DNA of 62,933 bases from a virus: the IMG/VR virus record IMGVR_UViG_3300032282_004841, positions 1-62,933 of that record; one strand, given 5' to 3'. The notes below the pieces were generated by a model. That model saw only the letters and a list, made by a program, of their open reading frames with translations. It was not told the origin of the DNA and did no database searches. Position 1 is the first letter of the stretch, and each line of letters starts with the position of its first letter. Made by a program: the position numbers and the translations under genes. Shown here in pieces: positions 15,952 through 29,300 of the stretch.

Positions 15952-17430
15952 CTATATTGCTATTATATACTTTGCCGTAGCTGTATATTTTCCACTTGTA
16001 TAGTTAAACGAATCTTCAAAAGAAGTTAATGTATTAAGATTAACTGTGCTTTGCATCAATGAGTATATTTGATTTATGTCTGGAACAGTATATCTATTTG
16101 GTGGCTTTCTAACAAAATTTAAAGTTACTGTTACGCCTCTTTCTGGTGCAGAATTTAAAGGTTGCACAACTGGCCCTGCTGCTCTTCCAAGAACTGGGAT
16201 TACAGCATATTGTCTTGGCGATCCGATATCTACCGGATTGGTTCTTGCTACATTGAAATCAAAAGATATAAAATCATCTACTAAAAATCCATCTGGCAAA
16301 ACTCTATCTTGATATTCATAGCTATAAGTAATCACACCGTTATTAAAATTAACACCAACGCTTGAACTGGTAGAAGCCCTATCAACATCACTTCCTGGCA
16401 TAGTAGGAAAATAAACTTTTATCCTATTTAAAACTTCTGGCTTTACGCTTGCCCATTTAGCCAAGGCATTTGTATATCTGCTGTTTGCATCTGTGGTTTT
16501 TAAACCTTTAATTGTTCCACTTATTTTTGCAGTAAATAAACTCTCTCCGCTATTTGATGCTTCTATAGAATATTCTTCTGTTGCTGGAGCAGTTCCTATA
16601 GGACTAGTCGTGTTTTCAATATCATATAAAATCCATGTTTCTGATGCATTTACTTTTCCTGCTCCTTCATCAGATGTAAGACTAACATTGTAGTCATATA
16701 GTTTTGCGTTTGCTCCAAATAAATTGCCTTGAAAATAGGTATCTAAATTTTCATTTTTTTCAGGTCCTAAGTCCGTGATCTCTTCTACTTTTCCCCTTAA
16801 CTTTTTTTTAATAGCTTTTTTACATTGATCGTATGCTTCTTTCCATTCTGTTGTATTGTAAAACCTTTTAGATCCAACGCTTAATGTATGAGTTAGTTTA
16901 AAAGACCTTCCAGATTCATCAGATTGATCAACTTGCCAGCTTTCTTGTACTTGTTTTTCAAGGGCGTTTTCATCTTGTGCCTCTCCTATTATGGTACTAC
17001 CAATCGTCATAGTATCTGTTTCTAACTGTATCGTATATTCTACATAATCAGTCCAAGGCCCTTCTTTAAAATCAATAGATTTAATTCTAGGATTAAACTT
17101 AATAATTGAAGCACCGCCATCCCAACCATCGATTTCTATCCAATCAGGATCTTCGGTTGTTTTTCCTTCTTTCAGTTTGAAATGCTGTAGTAGCGCTTCT
17201 TGTTTTTCCTGTATTTTATTTTGTCTTTGTAATGGTGTGACAGCAAGATCTGGCGTATGACCCTCAGTGCCACTAGCCATCAGCCCGCCCATATACGAAA
17301 ACAATTTTCCATTTAGCGTTACTACAAAAGAAGTCTTTAACAGCGTTCCATCTTCTCCATAGTCTTTATTCGTTGTAATATTTACATATGGAGCAGGAAC
17401 AAGAGCTTTACCTTTATAAATAACTGGCAT
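15952..17430 (-). CDS. Putative distal tail structural protein
   Basis: A 492-residue protein starting MPVIYKGKALVPAPYVNITT, a start I associate with tail-end proteins of uncultivated phages. It continues with LLKTSFVVTLNGKLFSYMGG and IRKSID-like beta blocks. YVEYTIQLETDTMTIGS (about 128-144), two similar beta halves after residue 270 and a C-terminal SFNYTSGKYTATAKYIIAI suggest a multi-domain beta protein. It lies between the LamG protein and the hub-like protein, with GAGG upstream of the ATG and only 9 nt before the next gene. Probable distal tail or baseplate ring component; exact role unknown. Confidence 0.55.
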   Translation of the reverse strand: MPVIYKGKALVPAPYVNITTNKDYGEDGTLLKTSFVVTLNGKLFSYMGGLMASGTEGHTPDLAVTPLQRQNKIQEKQEALLQHFKLKEGKTTEDPDWIEIDGWDGGASIIKFNPRIKSIDFKEGPWTDYVEYTIQLETDTMTIGSTIIGEAQDENALEKQVQESWQVDQSDESGRSFKLTHTLSVGSKRFYNTTEWKEAYDQCKKAIKKKLRGKVEEITDLGPEKNENLDTYFQGNLFGANAKLYDYNVSLTSDEGAGKVNASETWILYDIENTTSPIGTAPATEEYSIEASNSGESLFTAKISGTIKGLKTTDANSRYTNALAKWASVKPEVLNRIKVYFPTMPGSDVDRASTSSSVGVNFNNGVITYSYEYQDRVLPDGFLVDDFISFDFNVARTNPVDIGSPRQYAVIPVLGRAAGPVVQPLNSAPERGVTVTLNFVRKPPNRYTVPDINQIYSLMQSTVNLNTLTSFEDSFNYTSGKYTATAKYIIAI

Positions 17431-17431
17431 G

Positions 17432-20392
17432 TTAGAAACCTCTTATATACATAGTTGTATTATTAATAATCAAACCTTTAGTTAATGGCATAGCTAAACT
17501 AGTAGAGTTGCTAAATGTTAAGTTGTTAGATATGTACATCGTAAAACTTTCTGGCAAATAAAACGATGAATATCCATTTATATACATAGACATAGTATTA
17601 CTTGTACTAGGAGTTCTTTCAATGTACATATTTAAACTTTGATTAAATGGCAAAGCCCCATTGCTTGTTTCTTCTGTTTTTATAGTTAAAATAAAAGTGT
17701 TTGATTTAATTCTAGTGTCATTTTGCAAAAACAATGTGCTTGAATTAGTACTGTATGAAAGTTCTGATCGTATAAACATATTAACATTTGCAATAAATTT
17801 AAAACTTTCTTGAGCTAGCATAAACAAGTTCATCGTAGAGCTAAATACTTGTCCTTCTATGTATAAAGATCTTCCTGCTATTATCTGTGTAAGACTGTCT
17901 ATGCCTAATGAATTTATATACAACGGCGTTGAATTAGTTACTTGTACAGGTTCTACAACTTTTATAAATAACGGAATTTTTTCATTTTTAGGATCTGCAC
18001 CAATATACAAGTTTGTCGTATTTGAGTATTCATTAAAACCTTTTATAAACAATGTTCTTATTGGACTTGAAGATGGATCTAATTGAGTTGAATGTCCATT
18101 TATAAACAATGTGGTTGATATGCTTTGTTCGCCATAAATAAATAATGTTGTGTTGCTATTTAAATCGGGCGATAATTGTAATACTAAAGGCAATCCAGGA
18201 TTCGTAGTTTCATAAGTATTTGCTGCGATTGTATACAATGTTGTTTTATTATTTAAGTTTGGCGATAGCTGCAATACTAATGGTAATCCTGGATTTGAAG
18301 TTTTATAAGTATCTATACCGCTTATAAATAATGTTTTAGATTCTAATATTCTAGCATCTGCTCTTAAAGTAATAGGTTCTGAAAAAAAAGTAGGAAGATA
18401 ACTAGTAGATGGTATATCAGAAACGCTTGTCGCTATGTTATTCCAGTTTATATTATCTTGTACTGGCGCTCCCAAAGAAAAAAATGTAAATTTAGCATTT
18501 CCAGAACCTGTAGATGTTATATTGTTTTCTGTTCCGTTATATTTTCCAAATTTTACTTTTGGCAATCCATAACTTCCAACCCCATAACTACCAACTATAA
18601 ATTTGTATATTCCTTCTATCCAATAGTTTGCAGTTTGTGAATAATATGAAAAGAATGGAGGTGGATCGGCTAACGGATTTTTATTTGTGTTTGCAACTAA
18701 ACATGTAAAATAAATTCCATCTATTAATACTATATCAAATACTATATAGCCAGAAGAAGAGTTCCAATTAGAACTATTGATTAATCCAATCGGTAAATCA
18801 TCACCTTCTATTTTTACAAAAGTATTATTAGTACTACTTAAATAAGATGTTAATTTAAATCTTTCATCTGAAAATTCAAATGTATTTTGTAATACATCAA
18901 CAGTAGAAGAGTTTAAAGTTAAATCAACCGAAAAATTCATAGGTTCTTTTAAAGATACATTTTTTTTAGCTTGTACTATAGATGTGCGTTCTTCACTTTC
19001 TTTGAACAAACTTATTGAATATGGAGGATAAGGAAGACTAACATATTGAGAAGAAATTGTTTTGTATTTATAAGAAATTATATCATTAGTAGAATAAGAA
19101 CCGTTTATGTCGTACTCGCCTAAATAATTAGGTCTTAATGCATAGTCAGGATTGGTATTTTTTCCTATCGTACTATTAAGAATAGGATATGAATAAATAA
19201 AATATTTAAATCTAAAGTCTATGCTTTCGCCTTCTAGCAAATTTCCAGTAAAATAAGCATCTATTGTAGCCTTTCCTTTTATAAATTTGGTATTTCCTCT
19301 AGGACCTACAAGACTCATATTTGCGACCTTGGTAGTAATATTTTTATTTACTATTTCTACCTCGAAATTATAAGTAGTATAACCAGTACTATAATTGTAA
19401 TAAGATCCATTTACTGTTTGTGTCCAATCAAATGACTGTATTCCATTTCCATCTAATATTGTTATTTCTATGGGTGGCTCTAAATAATTTTGCTGCTGAA
19501 AGCTTTTGTATAAATACGCAAAAGAAGGAACATTATCAAATTTTATAAAACATGGATAAGAATATTTTCTGCCATTACCATCAAAATAAATTTTTTGTAT
19601 TTCTTCTATTGGTATTGTTTCATTATAAAATCTTAAATCGTCTATGTTTAAATTTATTGGATTGGTATTGTCATACCCGCCCATATAGAATCTATTCATA
19701 GAAGTACCAAGAATTTGAGCTAGACTAAAGTAATTATTGTCAATTAATGTTGTGTATCTATATAAATCTACCATTCTTTGCAATTGATAATTGTATGTTT
19801 CTCCGTACTTATATTTCAAAGGATTAAAAACTTCTATTAGATTTGCATCTATGTAAAAACTAATTGGTTGATAGGAAACAGCTGCGCTTGCATCATATAT
19901 TGTATCTTGCGTTATTGTTATTAAATGCCAAGTGTCTGGCGAAAAGGTATTGGTTGCGCTTTGTATAAGCTTTACATATTTTGTAAGATCCCAAAGACTT
20001 CCGTTCTGAAGATATTGGTAATGCTGTAAGTAAAGTTTTAATGAATTGTTTTCTTGGTCAATGTCTATTTGTAATGCGTAATCAAAACCAGCGCTATCAT
20101 TCGTAGAATACATTCTTGCTATAGTCCCAGGATCTCCGCCATCTGTAGTTATAAACTTTACCCAAAAAGATATAGAAAATGTACTATTACTAGACACGCC
20201 ATAAGTTGATGGATCAAAATAAAATCCTAGAGCAGAAAGATCAAATCTAGATCTATAGCATCTCCCTAAATTTGTTAGTCCGTCTTCATAAGCTGCTAAA
20301 GGGGCAACAAAACCTCCGTTATATTGCAACGCTGTTTGGTTAAGATCGTCATATAAAGTATCTTCAAAAGAAAATATTCTGGAAATTGCCAT
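17432..20392 (-). CDS. LamG/concanavalin-like tail protein with LFIxG repeats
   Basis: A 986-residue protein whose start overlaps the tape measure stop (TAATG). Residues 1-275 form a LamG/concanavalin A-like jelly roll: FEDTLYDDLNQTAL, FSISFWVKFITTDGG, DTWHLITITQD, ISFYIDANLIEVF and LNIDDLRFYNETIPIEEIQ, a typical order for this carbohydrate-binding fold. The centre contains further beta domains. Residues about 690-986 are a ladder of short repeats with consensus x-T-L-F/Y-I-x-G (TLFISG, TLFIYG, TLFINGHS, TLFIKGFN, SLYIEG, SMYING, TMYIRGF). Two of these also share a duplicated SNPGLPLVLQLSP block. Likely a glycan-binding tail-tip protein whose repeats form an extended beta rod. Confidence 0.65.
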   Translation of the reverse strand: MAISRIFSFEDTLYDDLNQTALQYNGGFVAPLAAYEDGLTNLGRCYRSRFDLSALGFYFDPSTYGVSSNSTFSISFWVKFITTDGGDPGTIARMYSTNDSAGFDYALQIDIDQENNSLKLYLQHYQYLQNGSLWDLTKYVKLIQSATNTFSPDTWHLITITQDTIYDASAAVSYQPISFYIDANLIEVFNPLKYKYGETYNYQLQRMVDLYRYTTLIDNNYFSLAQILGTSMNRFYMGGYDNTNPINLNIDDLRFYNETIPIEEIQKIYFDGNGRKYSYPCFIKFDNVPSFAYLYKSFQQQNYLEPPIEITILDGNGIQSFDWTQTVNGSYYNYSTGYTTYNFEVEIVNKNITTKVANMSLVGPRGNTKFIKGKATIDAYFTGNLLEGESIDFRFKYFIYSYPILNSTIGKNTNPDYALRPNYLGEYDINGSYSTNDIISYKYKTISSQYVSLPYPPYSISLFKESEERTSIVQAKKNVSLKEPMNFSVDLTLNSSTVDVLQNTFEFSDERFKLTSYLSSTNNTFVKIEGDDLPIGLINSSNWNSSSGYIVFDIVLIDGIYFTCLVANTNKNPLADPPPFFSYYSQTANYWIEGIYKFIVGSYGVGSYGLPKVKFGKYNGTENNITSTGSGNAKFTFFSLGAPVQDNINWNNIATSVSDIPSTSYLPTFFSEPITLRADARILESKTLFISGIDTYKTSNPGLPLVLQLSPNLNNKTTLYTIAANTYETTNPGLPLVLQLSPDLNSNTTLFIYGEQSISTTLFINGHSTQLDPSSSPIRTLFIKGFNEYSNTTNLYIGADPKNEKIPLFIKVVEPVQVTNSTPLYINSLGIDSLTQIIAGRSLYIEGQVFSSTMNLFMLAQESFKFIANVNMFIRSELSYSTNSSTLFLQNDTRIKSNTFILTIKTEETSNGALPFNQSLNMYIERTPSTSNTMSMYINGYSSFYLPESFTMYISNNLTFSNSTSLAMPLTKGLIINNTTMYIRGF
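17435..18345 (-). repeat. LFIxG repeat ladder in LamG-domain protein
   Basis: Roughly fifteen irregularly spaced copies of a short beta motif ([L/M]-[F/Y]-I-x-G) cover the last 300 residues. Within 18130-18330 a 26-residue block containing NPGLPLVLQLSP is directly duplicated with most substitutions conservative, evidence of recent tandem duplication. Confidence 0.6.
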
Positions 20393-23300
20393 TATGCGTT
20401 CCTTATATCTCGTATGTCTAGTTTTCCTTCACTAACATCATTTAGTCTTCCTGTTATATCACTTACGGCTTTTCCAACTGCGGTAGTAATATCTTTTGCA
20501 AAATCAGGAGAATCTATTGTAACGGTTGCCTGATTATTTACAGTTATATTTCCTGTTATATTGTCAGGTATATTTACCTTAGATAATTTATCCATCGTTC
20601 CTTCTAATTTATTTACAGACTTCTCCATTTTTGCCATACTTGTTTCAAATGATTTTGCTGCTTTATTAAATTCTCTAGCAGCATTATTAAGGCTGTCAAC
20701 ATCCATGCTGTTAGCGCTTTGACTATTTGCAACATTGTTCATTTTATCAAATACGCTTGCTCTAGGACTACCAACTGCGCCACCGTCATAAAACCTTTGT
20801 GGTTTTCTCATCTTTTCAAGATTGCCAAGACCAATCCTGTTTACTGCATGTCTCGGCATTACAAATTCACCAGCAGACAAGAAAGCTGGAATTGTATCTC
20901 CGTCTGAAGCTCCGTTTACATGTCCACCTTGTTCAAACCTTCTTGGTCTTCCTATCATATCCGCTATCGTATGCTCTATTAGTTTTGGATTTTCACCTTC
21001 TTTTGGCTTAAATCTTAAATCAAGATAATCTTTTTCTTTAATATTTGGATTAAAATATTCAGCCCTTGCAGTTATAGCTGTATGAACTGGGCTTCCGTCT
21101 TCGTCTTTTGTTCCGTACTCTTTCATAAAATCACCCGCATTTAACATTGGTTTGATTGTAGCTTTTGGATTTTTTATTTGTTTTAAAGGATCATTAATTT
21201 GCTGTTTATTTTTTTGTCTTATGACTTGCCCATTTATCGATGAACCAAGCGCACCTCTATCTTTGTTTAATTGGTCTAAAGACTCTTGTATATTTGTAAC
21301 ATCTTGATTTCTTAAAAAAGTATCTTGTTGATTAAAAATTTTACCTATTTCTCCAAAATAATTTGCATTATTAAAATCTTCATTTGGTCCAGAAAATCCT
21401 TTTATTTTTTGATTTTTTAATTTGTCCATAAATTCTTTTGCTATGTCTGAATCTAAAGTATTGTTAAAACCTTTTTTAAAATGTTTCATTCCAGTCAAAT
21501 AAGTTTTGTCAATTTCTTTATTATCTTTTAATAATTTTGGTATTTCATTAGGGCTAAATATTTTACCTTTTGCGCTTTTTTCAAATTCTTCACCTCTTTG
21601 ACCAAGTTTTTTTTGGCCTTTTCTTTTTATAGTGTCTAATTTATTTGCGATTTCATTGACCCTATCACCAGCTGCATAATATCCAACGGCTCCGCCATCT
21701 GCATAACCCTTTGGAGCAACAGACTTAACTTTCTGCAATTCTTCTGGAGCCTCAAACATTTTTAATATTTCTGGAGAAAAAGTCTCTGTTCTTTTTTGAA
21801 AATCTGTTACCGCACTTAATTTTTTCGTCATCATTTCTGGTAACGCTGTTTGCAATTTTTGCATTTCATTTGGATCTTGATATTTGCGTTTTTTTAAAGC
21901 TTTTTGCACTTTTTGCATATCGTTAGGATTTGGCATAGCCGTTTTAAGTTTTTGTATTTTGCTAAAATCTATTTCCCCTCCATCAGCATAATAACCAACC
22001 GAACCGCCAGAAGCGAGATGTTGCAAAAGAGAAGCATTTTCTGTTGATGATTTAGCATTAACTACGAAAGAACCTGTTTCCAATCGTGCGTAAACAGTAT
22101 CTGTATTTGCAGAAGGAATTCCTTTTGGATTTGGAGCATGATCAGGAACTGTAAATGATGCTTGACCCCCAAGACTAAGATGTTTTACTTTTCCACCGCT
22201 ATTTATATGACTTAAAAGACCTGGACTTCTGCTTTCTATTTGTGCAACTTTTCTTGGAGAAAAAACCTTTTCTTTTGGAGTTAACATAGTATCTATACTG
22301 CCACCACCATTACGATAAGCTACTGGACCGCCAGAGCTAGCATTAATAGGAATCCATTCAAAATCGCCCATTCCGCCATTACCTTGTTTTCTTACTGGCT
22401 TATGAGTAAATTCTTTTGGAGGAACAATGCTTAATGCTTCTTTTCCCCCTAATGGGAATCCCGATCTTGACCAACCATCTGGAAGTTTAATATCATAACC
22501 AATCTTATTAGAAACCATTTTTCTAAATGCTGTCCGTGTCTCTACATATTCAAAAGCACTATTAAGATCTGGCTCTTCTGCGTTCACTCTTTTTGCAGCA
22601 TCTTTAATTGATTTATCTGCTGATACACTAACTTTTGATCGATAATCATAAATTTGTTGATATATTGATTTTAAATCTTCTACTTGTTTTTCTTTTCCCG
22701 CTGCCATCAAACCAGGATTTTCTACGCCATTTTTATCTGTAACAGTACCATTGCCATATTGACCAAAGAAATCCATTTCAATATCACGCTGCGAAATATC
22801 CCACCAGCTTGTAGCATTATAACCCTTGGGAGTATCGCCTAAATATTTTTTTCCGCTAAAAGCTCCGGTTTTTGTCGGCCATATGACTGTATCTGGATCA
22901 AAATTAAGAGCCACGGGCTTGGCTTCTTCCGCTGGAATTGGAATCACAGGAGGCTTCGCCTGTTCCGCTGGCACTGCAACTACAGGCTTCGCTTTTTCCT
23001 CTGCTATTACTTTTGCTGCCTCCGCAGGTTTTTCTTTTTTATTTCTCTCTAAAAAGTCTTGTACCGCTATATTCTTAGATCCTTGTGGAGCTTTTTGTAT
23101 TTTATCCCTTATAAAGCTTTCTAATACTGCCTGATCTCTTTTAACCTTCTCGTAAACTGGAATAGAGAATTCGTTTCTATATGATAAATTTTTGCCTATA
23201 TAATCCATGTCATTTGCAATAATATCAATTTGATCATAGATATTATGATAATCTTTATTTTTTGATTGATAGTCATGCTTGCCCATTGATTGATCAATCA

Positions 23301-26300
23301 TTCGTTTGTTAGGTGGATCTCCAGCATGTATAAGATCGTCATCAGCGCCTTGCCATTTTATTCCAACAGCTTGATTATAAGTTTTATATAACTTCATCAA
23401 TCGATTCATATCTTTGCTAGGTTCGGTATAAATTTCTGGACTTTCTTTTTTTACTTCTCCCCTAACTTTTCTAGCTATAAGCATTGCTGCTTCACGATCC
23501 ATCTTAGCAGCTAGTTCAATATTTTTATTTTGTATAGTCCTAGCGAAATCTTCTGTGTCATTAAAACCAAATCTTCTTTCGTTTACAGAATCGTAATATT
23601 CCTGTAATGCCATAATAGCTGGATTTAAAACAGGTATGTTTTCATCGGCATATGCTTTTAAAGATACAGATGATAGCTTTTTTACATCGCCAAGTTTTGA
23701 TATGTCAACTTGTTTAAGAAAATCGCTATAAACTAATGGATCGTTAAAATCCATTTCTGGTTTTTTATGAGAAGCTATTGTTTTTGCTATTTGAGTGTGC
23801 AGTCTTTGTGCAATAGGATCAGTATCACCACTTTGAACTTGAGCTTTTTTGAACGCCATCATTTTTTTAATATCGTTTTCTTTTCCGCCAAATGCCTTAA
23901 CATTTTCATAATCAAGTTTTTTTCCTTGTAAATCTTTTGGATTAGTATGTCTAATAGCTTCAGAAAAAAGATCTTCTTTTAAACGACCAGCCTCGTCTAT
24001 TCTATTCTTTCTATTTAGCGCTGTTTGGTTTTCCATTTCTACATTTTTTATAGCTTGCGCTTCTTGCATAGCAATAGTAGGTCTAGCTATAGGCGCTGCT
24101 TCTGCTTCTGGTGTAAATTCTCCTTTAAATCCTTGCACTGGGAATGGAAGTTTATCATCTGGCAATCTTGGATTTTTTATTCTTGCGTATAAATTTTCAT
24201 TACTTTTTGCTAGTTTTGCATCAACACCCTTTAGAGGTATACCTTTTTCCAAGCTTGATTCTGCTTCTATTTCTGCGCTTACCTTCTTTTTTATATTCTC
24301 TATATTTTGTGCTAGTGCTTTGTTTTTTTGTTCTCTAGCTTGTTTTATCAAGTCTATTAATATGTCGGATTCTTGTTGGTTTGTATTTGTTTCTCCTGAA
24401 ATTTCTGTTCCTGTTAATGGATCTATTGAAGGTAATTTAAAGCCACCCATTCCGGCTCTGTGTCTAAGTTCATTTATTTTAAGGTTATTTATTAAATGAT
24501 CAGCGCCTTCTTCTGATAGTCCTCCTAATCCAACTTGACCAGCCGAACTAACTTCAAATCCTTGATTTTTAGTACTTGAAATTATATTAGGAGCGCTACC
24601 ATAACTACCTCCAACTTTTCTCCAAGTATCTCTTAAGCCATATACGCCCATGCCTTTTATATCATTGCTAACCGATTCATCTATTTCATTACCATAAGAG
24701 AATGGATATCGTGGAGTAATATCTTTTAAGTGATGAAAAAATTCATCTTCATAATCAAATTTATTTGCATCTTCTGTTATCTGTTTTAATGATGCTGCCG
24801 GAGCGCTAATATCTTTCCATGTATCTTTAGAATAAGTAAGTTTTCCTACTATATCTTGAGCCATACTTTCATTCTTACTTAATTTTCGACCTTCTGCATT
24901 TACATAAGCTAAATCACTAACAGCCCTTTCAAACTCAAGCCTTATGTCTGCAATAGTGTATTTTACATCATTTATGTCATCTACTTCTGATCTTCCTTCT
25001 TTATTATTTTTTCTGTCTGGCCTAATTTTATTTAAATGTTTTTCGTAGCCTTCAAATTGAAAACCTTCTGGCATCTTAAGATCTGTAAGATTATATTTTT
25101 CTTTTATTTTTGATTTTTTTTCTTTGTATTCTTTTGATTCTTCCATCTTTTTTATGTTTGCCAAGAGAAGATCTTTTTTATCCTGTATATTTTTTGGGCT
25201 AGATGGTTTCATCATCAAATCAATATCTTCTTTGCTAATCGGATTTACGCCTTCTGATACTGATACAAAATTTCTAGGAAACTTTATTGGTTGATTTGTA
25301 CCAGACTCAAACTTTTTAAAAGCTTCCCAAGCAATATCTTCTGCATCGTTTGAATAGTCTGCGTTTTTTTCTCCAAATGTGTCTATAAAATCTTTTCTAT
25401 TAAAAATACCATCTCTATCTTTATATGGATATGAACTATATTGCGTTATTACGCTTTGTTTTTTTACAGAAGAACCAGTCATAGATGCTCTATTATTAGC
25501 AATTCTCGCTCTTTCTTCTAAGGTTTCACGCCTACTTTTATCTATGTCTGCTTGAGTTAGTCTGCCTCCTACATCAAAATAGCCAACCTTATGGCCCTTA
25601 TTCATAGCTTCCAATTCTGGTCTATTATTTCTAGCAGCCCCCTCATTCATCACAAACTCGCCCTTACTAAGCAAGGTTGGATACTTATCCCTTTGGGCGA
25701 TATCTTTAGTTGGATTGTTATATATAGAACCACCCATTGATCTTCCGATAAAACCGCCATTTGCTTTTTCTTCTGGTTTTTTTAATCTTTTTTGTAAATC
25801 TTCAATGGCTTTTGTTAACAGATCTATTGCTTTTGGCAATTTATCTATTGATGTATTTGCATTTCTTAATTTTTCAGCTACTAAAAGAAGACCAACAAGT
25901 TCATCACCTCTTTGAATACCATTCAATCCACCTGGCATTTGCCTGTTTTCAACATCTTTAGTTGATGCGGGTTGAAATTGACCAACTTGTTCAGGTGAAA
26001 AAGGACCTGAAGCTACTTTTATTTTAAGCTCTAAAGCCTTTATTTTATCTTCAACATCTTTTCTTGCAGCAAAAACAGAACCTCTATTTTTAGGGTCGTT
26101 TAAAACCGGAGTTGAAAGTCCGCCAAAACTAGTTGCAAATCCTTTTTTTTGTTCGTTTAAATCTGTAGATAAAGCATCTCTTGAATTTGTTTTGTTTTCT
26201 GCTCTTTGAAGAAAAGGTAAAAATTCTTTATAGTTTTTTAATTTTGCGTTATCATCTGCTATATTTTGTAAATTTTCTTGTGCGAATACTTTAGGAAATT

Positions 26301-29300
26301 CTTTTTCTCTGTTTTGTTTGTTTTCACCTTTTCCGATTATTTCTGTGTAGTTTTTAAAATTTGGATCTTTTTCAATCGCTTTTAAATTATCTTGTGCAAT
26401 TTTATCTACGCCAATTTGCCCAGTAACACCTCTATTAAATTCTGTTATTAATAAATTTTTAAGTTCTTTTATAAAATCATTATTTACACCTTTTAATTTG
26501 TCAATCTGTAAAGCATTTTCCGTTTTAATTAATTTGGCATATAATTCCGCTGCTTCTTTTTGTTTTATAGTTATCTCTTTAATGTCCTGTAAAGCCTGAT
26601 CTATTTTTTTATTCTCTTCTCCAACTGGTACTCCTTGTCCTCCAGCTGCCCTTTCTAGCGCCACTTGTCTTACCTGTTCACCTGTTTTTCCACCAAGTTC
26701 AGGGAGTTTTATATTTCCATACAATTTTGTGTATTCAAAAAAAGCTTTTCTCTGTTTAAGAGACATGTCTTCTAAATTTGCACCACCAGCAACTTGTTCA
26801 GCAGCTTCTTTTCCTCTTCGTAAATTCCTTTTTCCGGCCCTATCCATAGTTAATAGATTTTCAGTTACTGATAATTTATTTTCTCTGTCTTTTTCAGCTT
26901 TGGTAAGTCTAGATTCAGCTTCTGCCAATGTAACCGTTTCATCTCTAAGATTTCTTAGTGCATCACCAAGCGAAGACACTACATTTCTAAGATTGTCATT
27001 TTTTTCTGCTATGCCTCTAGCTTTTTCTCTAGCATCAACATTAGAACTTGCTAAATCAGCATTGCTAGCTTGTAATTCTTTATCGGATTCTTCTAATGCT
27101 TCAGCTGCTTTTTTAATATTGTCAAATATGGTTTTAGGATCTTGTATACCTCCTACTTCCATTTTTCCAGCAGTAATATTTTGCTGTCTTTCAACAAAAG
27201 GAGCTATTCTTTGTTCTTTGGTTAGAAAATCTTCTGGATTTCCCCTTACTGCTCTTGCTTGTATAGCAGCATTAGCCTTGTTTACAGATAAAGATTTGTC
27301 AGATATTTTATCAAATTCTTGTATGTATTTTTTTTGTTCTTCTGATATTCTTCTGAGTCCAGATATATATGATTGTGTAACCTGATTAAGCGCTTGGGAA
27401 TTTGATTGCAATAAACCTTCGTACTCAGCTATTGTTTGCCCTAAAGCTTCCTTTGTTATTTTATCTCCGGTAACGCCACCTTTTTTAATATCTGTTTCTT
27501 TAGTTTCTAATACATTCTTAAATAAATCAAATAAATCTTGTTGAGTAGAAGTAAACTTTCCTCCCTGTGGTTTTAGTTTTTCTTTTAAGTTTTGTTCTGT
27601 TAAATTAGCTAAATTTCCGCCAAGATTATCTTTATTTTTTTCTTTTGCAGCATCAAACGCTGATGGTAATTCTAACACAAATGCGTTTAATTCTTTGGCT
27701 TGATTTTTTACTGAATCTCCTAATTCTCCAAAAGAAATAAAAACTTTATCTGCTTCTTTATTAAATAATTCGGAATCTGTTCCTATTTTTAACCTACTAG
27801 TATTTTGCTGTACTTTAAATTCAGATCTTCCTTCTAATTTATCACTAAAATTACCCATTGATTCGGAAATGTTTTTAAATGATTCAGATGCTAAATTTAC
27901 AGAATTAGACAATGTATTTATTCTTAGTGTTATTTTTTCATGAACTATAACCAAATTCTTTTGAGCTTCTTCTAATTTTTTTGCAGTAATAGCAGAACTT
28001 GCCAATGTTAATGCGTGTTTTTGAACTTCTATTGCTGATTTCCCACTCGCTACCCCAAGACTTTCTATCGCTAATTGTCCATATGTAGTTTGTTTGAATT
28101 CATTAAATATATCAGAACTTTTTCTTTGATCATCGGGCTTAACCATATTGGCAATTGCATTAGACAATTCTTCTGATATTGCTCCTAAATTAGATCCGAA
28201 TTTTTCAAGAGATTTAGCCCTTACTTCTTCCTCTAGTTTTGCTCCTGAAAATCCTTCTGAGGCTGCTGTTTTTCTAATGTCAAAAACAGTTGCTCTAACA
28301 TCGGTAAATGCAGCAGTACCCTTTTGTTCTCTTTCTAATCCTGAAAAATTCTTTAGTTCAACTAATTTTTCACTAGTAGATTTTGCTTGTTTATCAACTT
28401 GAAGTTTTAATAATTCTAATTGTGCTTTCTTTACAGCGCTTCCAAATCCTAGTAAGAAAGCTGTCGCACCACCAATAACAGCGAGAAAAGGTCCAGCAAC
28501 AGGAATCATACTTAAGGCTATTGCAGTTGTTGCTGCTTGATTTATTCCCTCTCCAACACCAGATGAATAAATATTTCTATTTGCACTTACTAATCCTTTA
28601 TCAACATCTTCAGCTGTTCCTGCGGTGCTTGCTATGTATTGTCCTCCTATAGCCAATCCAGCACCAGCAACACCAGCACCTATTCTTCCTAATCTGCTAT
28701 TTCTTAAGGCAGCAAAAGTTCCTGTTATTCCACCACCACCTCTACGCATTTCTTCTGCGAATTCATTTCCGGCACTTACTAAAGTATCCTCAATACTTCT
28801 AATAGTTAATTTTAATTTTCCAATTGCTGTTGATCCAACTTTTAACTCTTGCGACACGCCTCTCATTGATTGATCTACATTTTTTCCGCTGTCTACTATG
28901 TCTTGTTCTAATGACACTAATCCAAGTAATTTTCCTTCGCTATCTTTCGCTAATTTTGCATTCTGTTGCATCGCTACAGTAAATTTTTCAACAGCCATTT
29001 CCGCAAGAACTTCTTGATCTGTTATGCCTGTCGTTATTCGAAGTTGTTCTCCTATAGCTAATATAAGTTGTTTTCTTAATTTAGATTCTTCTTCAGCAGC
29101 CAATCTTATTTTTGTAACAGATGCAATATTCTCTCCATCTCCACTCGGAGAAATCTTGACAGCTTTTTCTCTTGCTCTATTTCTTATTTCGTCAGATATG
29201 TTTATTTTTTCATTTTTTGCATAGTCATAATCTTTGCCCTTTCCTACTTCTATCGTTGAGCCAGTTCCTATTTTTGTTCTGCTCTGTATATCCCCTGTAG

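Noticed and set aside
26729-27385. 218-codon open frame on the plus strand, antisense to the tape measure gene
   Set aside because: It lies fully inside the coiled-coil region of the tape measure gene; the low-complexity composition (Ser, Phe, Leu, Ala) mirrors the antisense of Lys/Glu/Ala codons, and it has no ribosome binding site.
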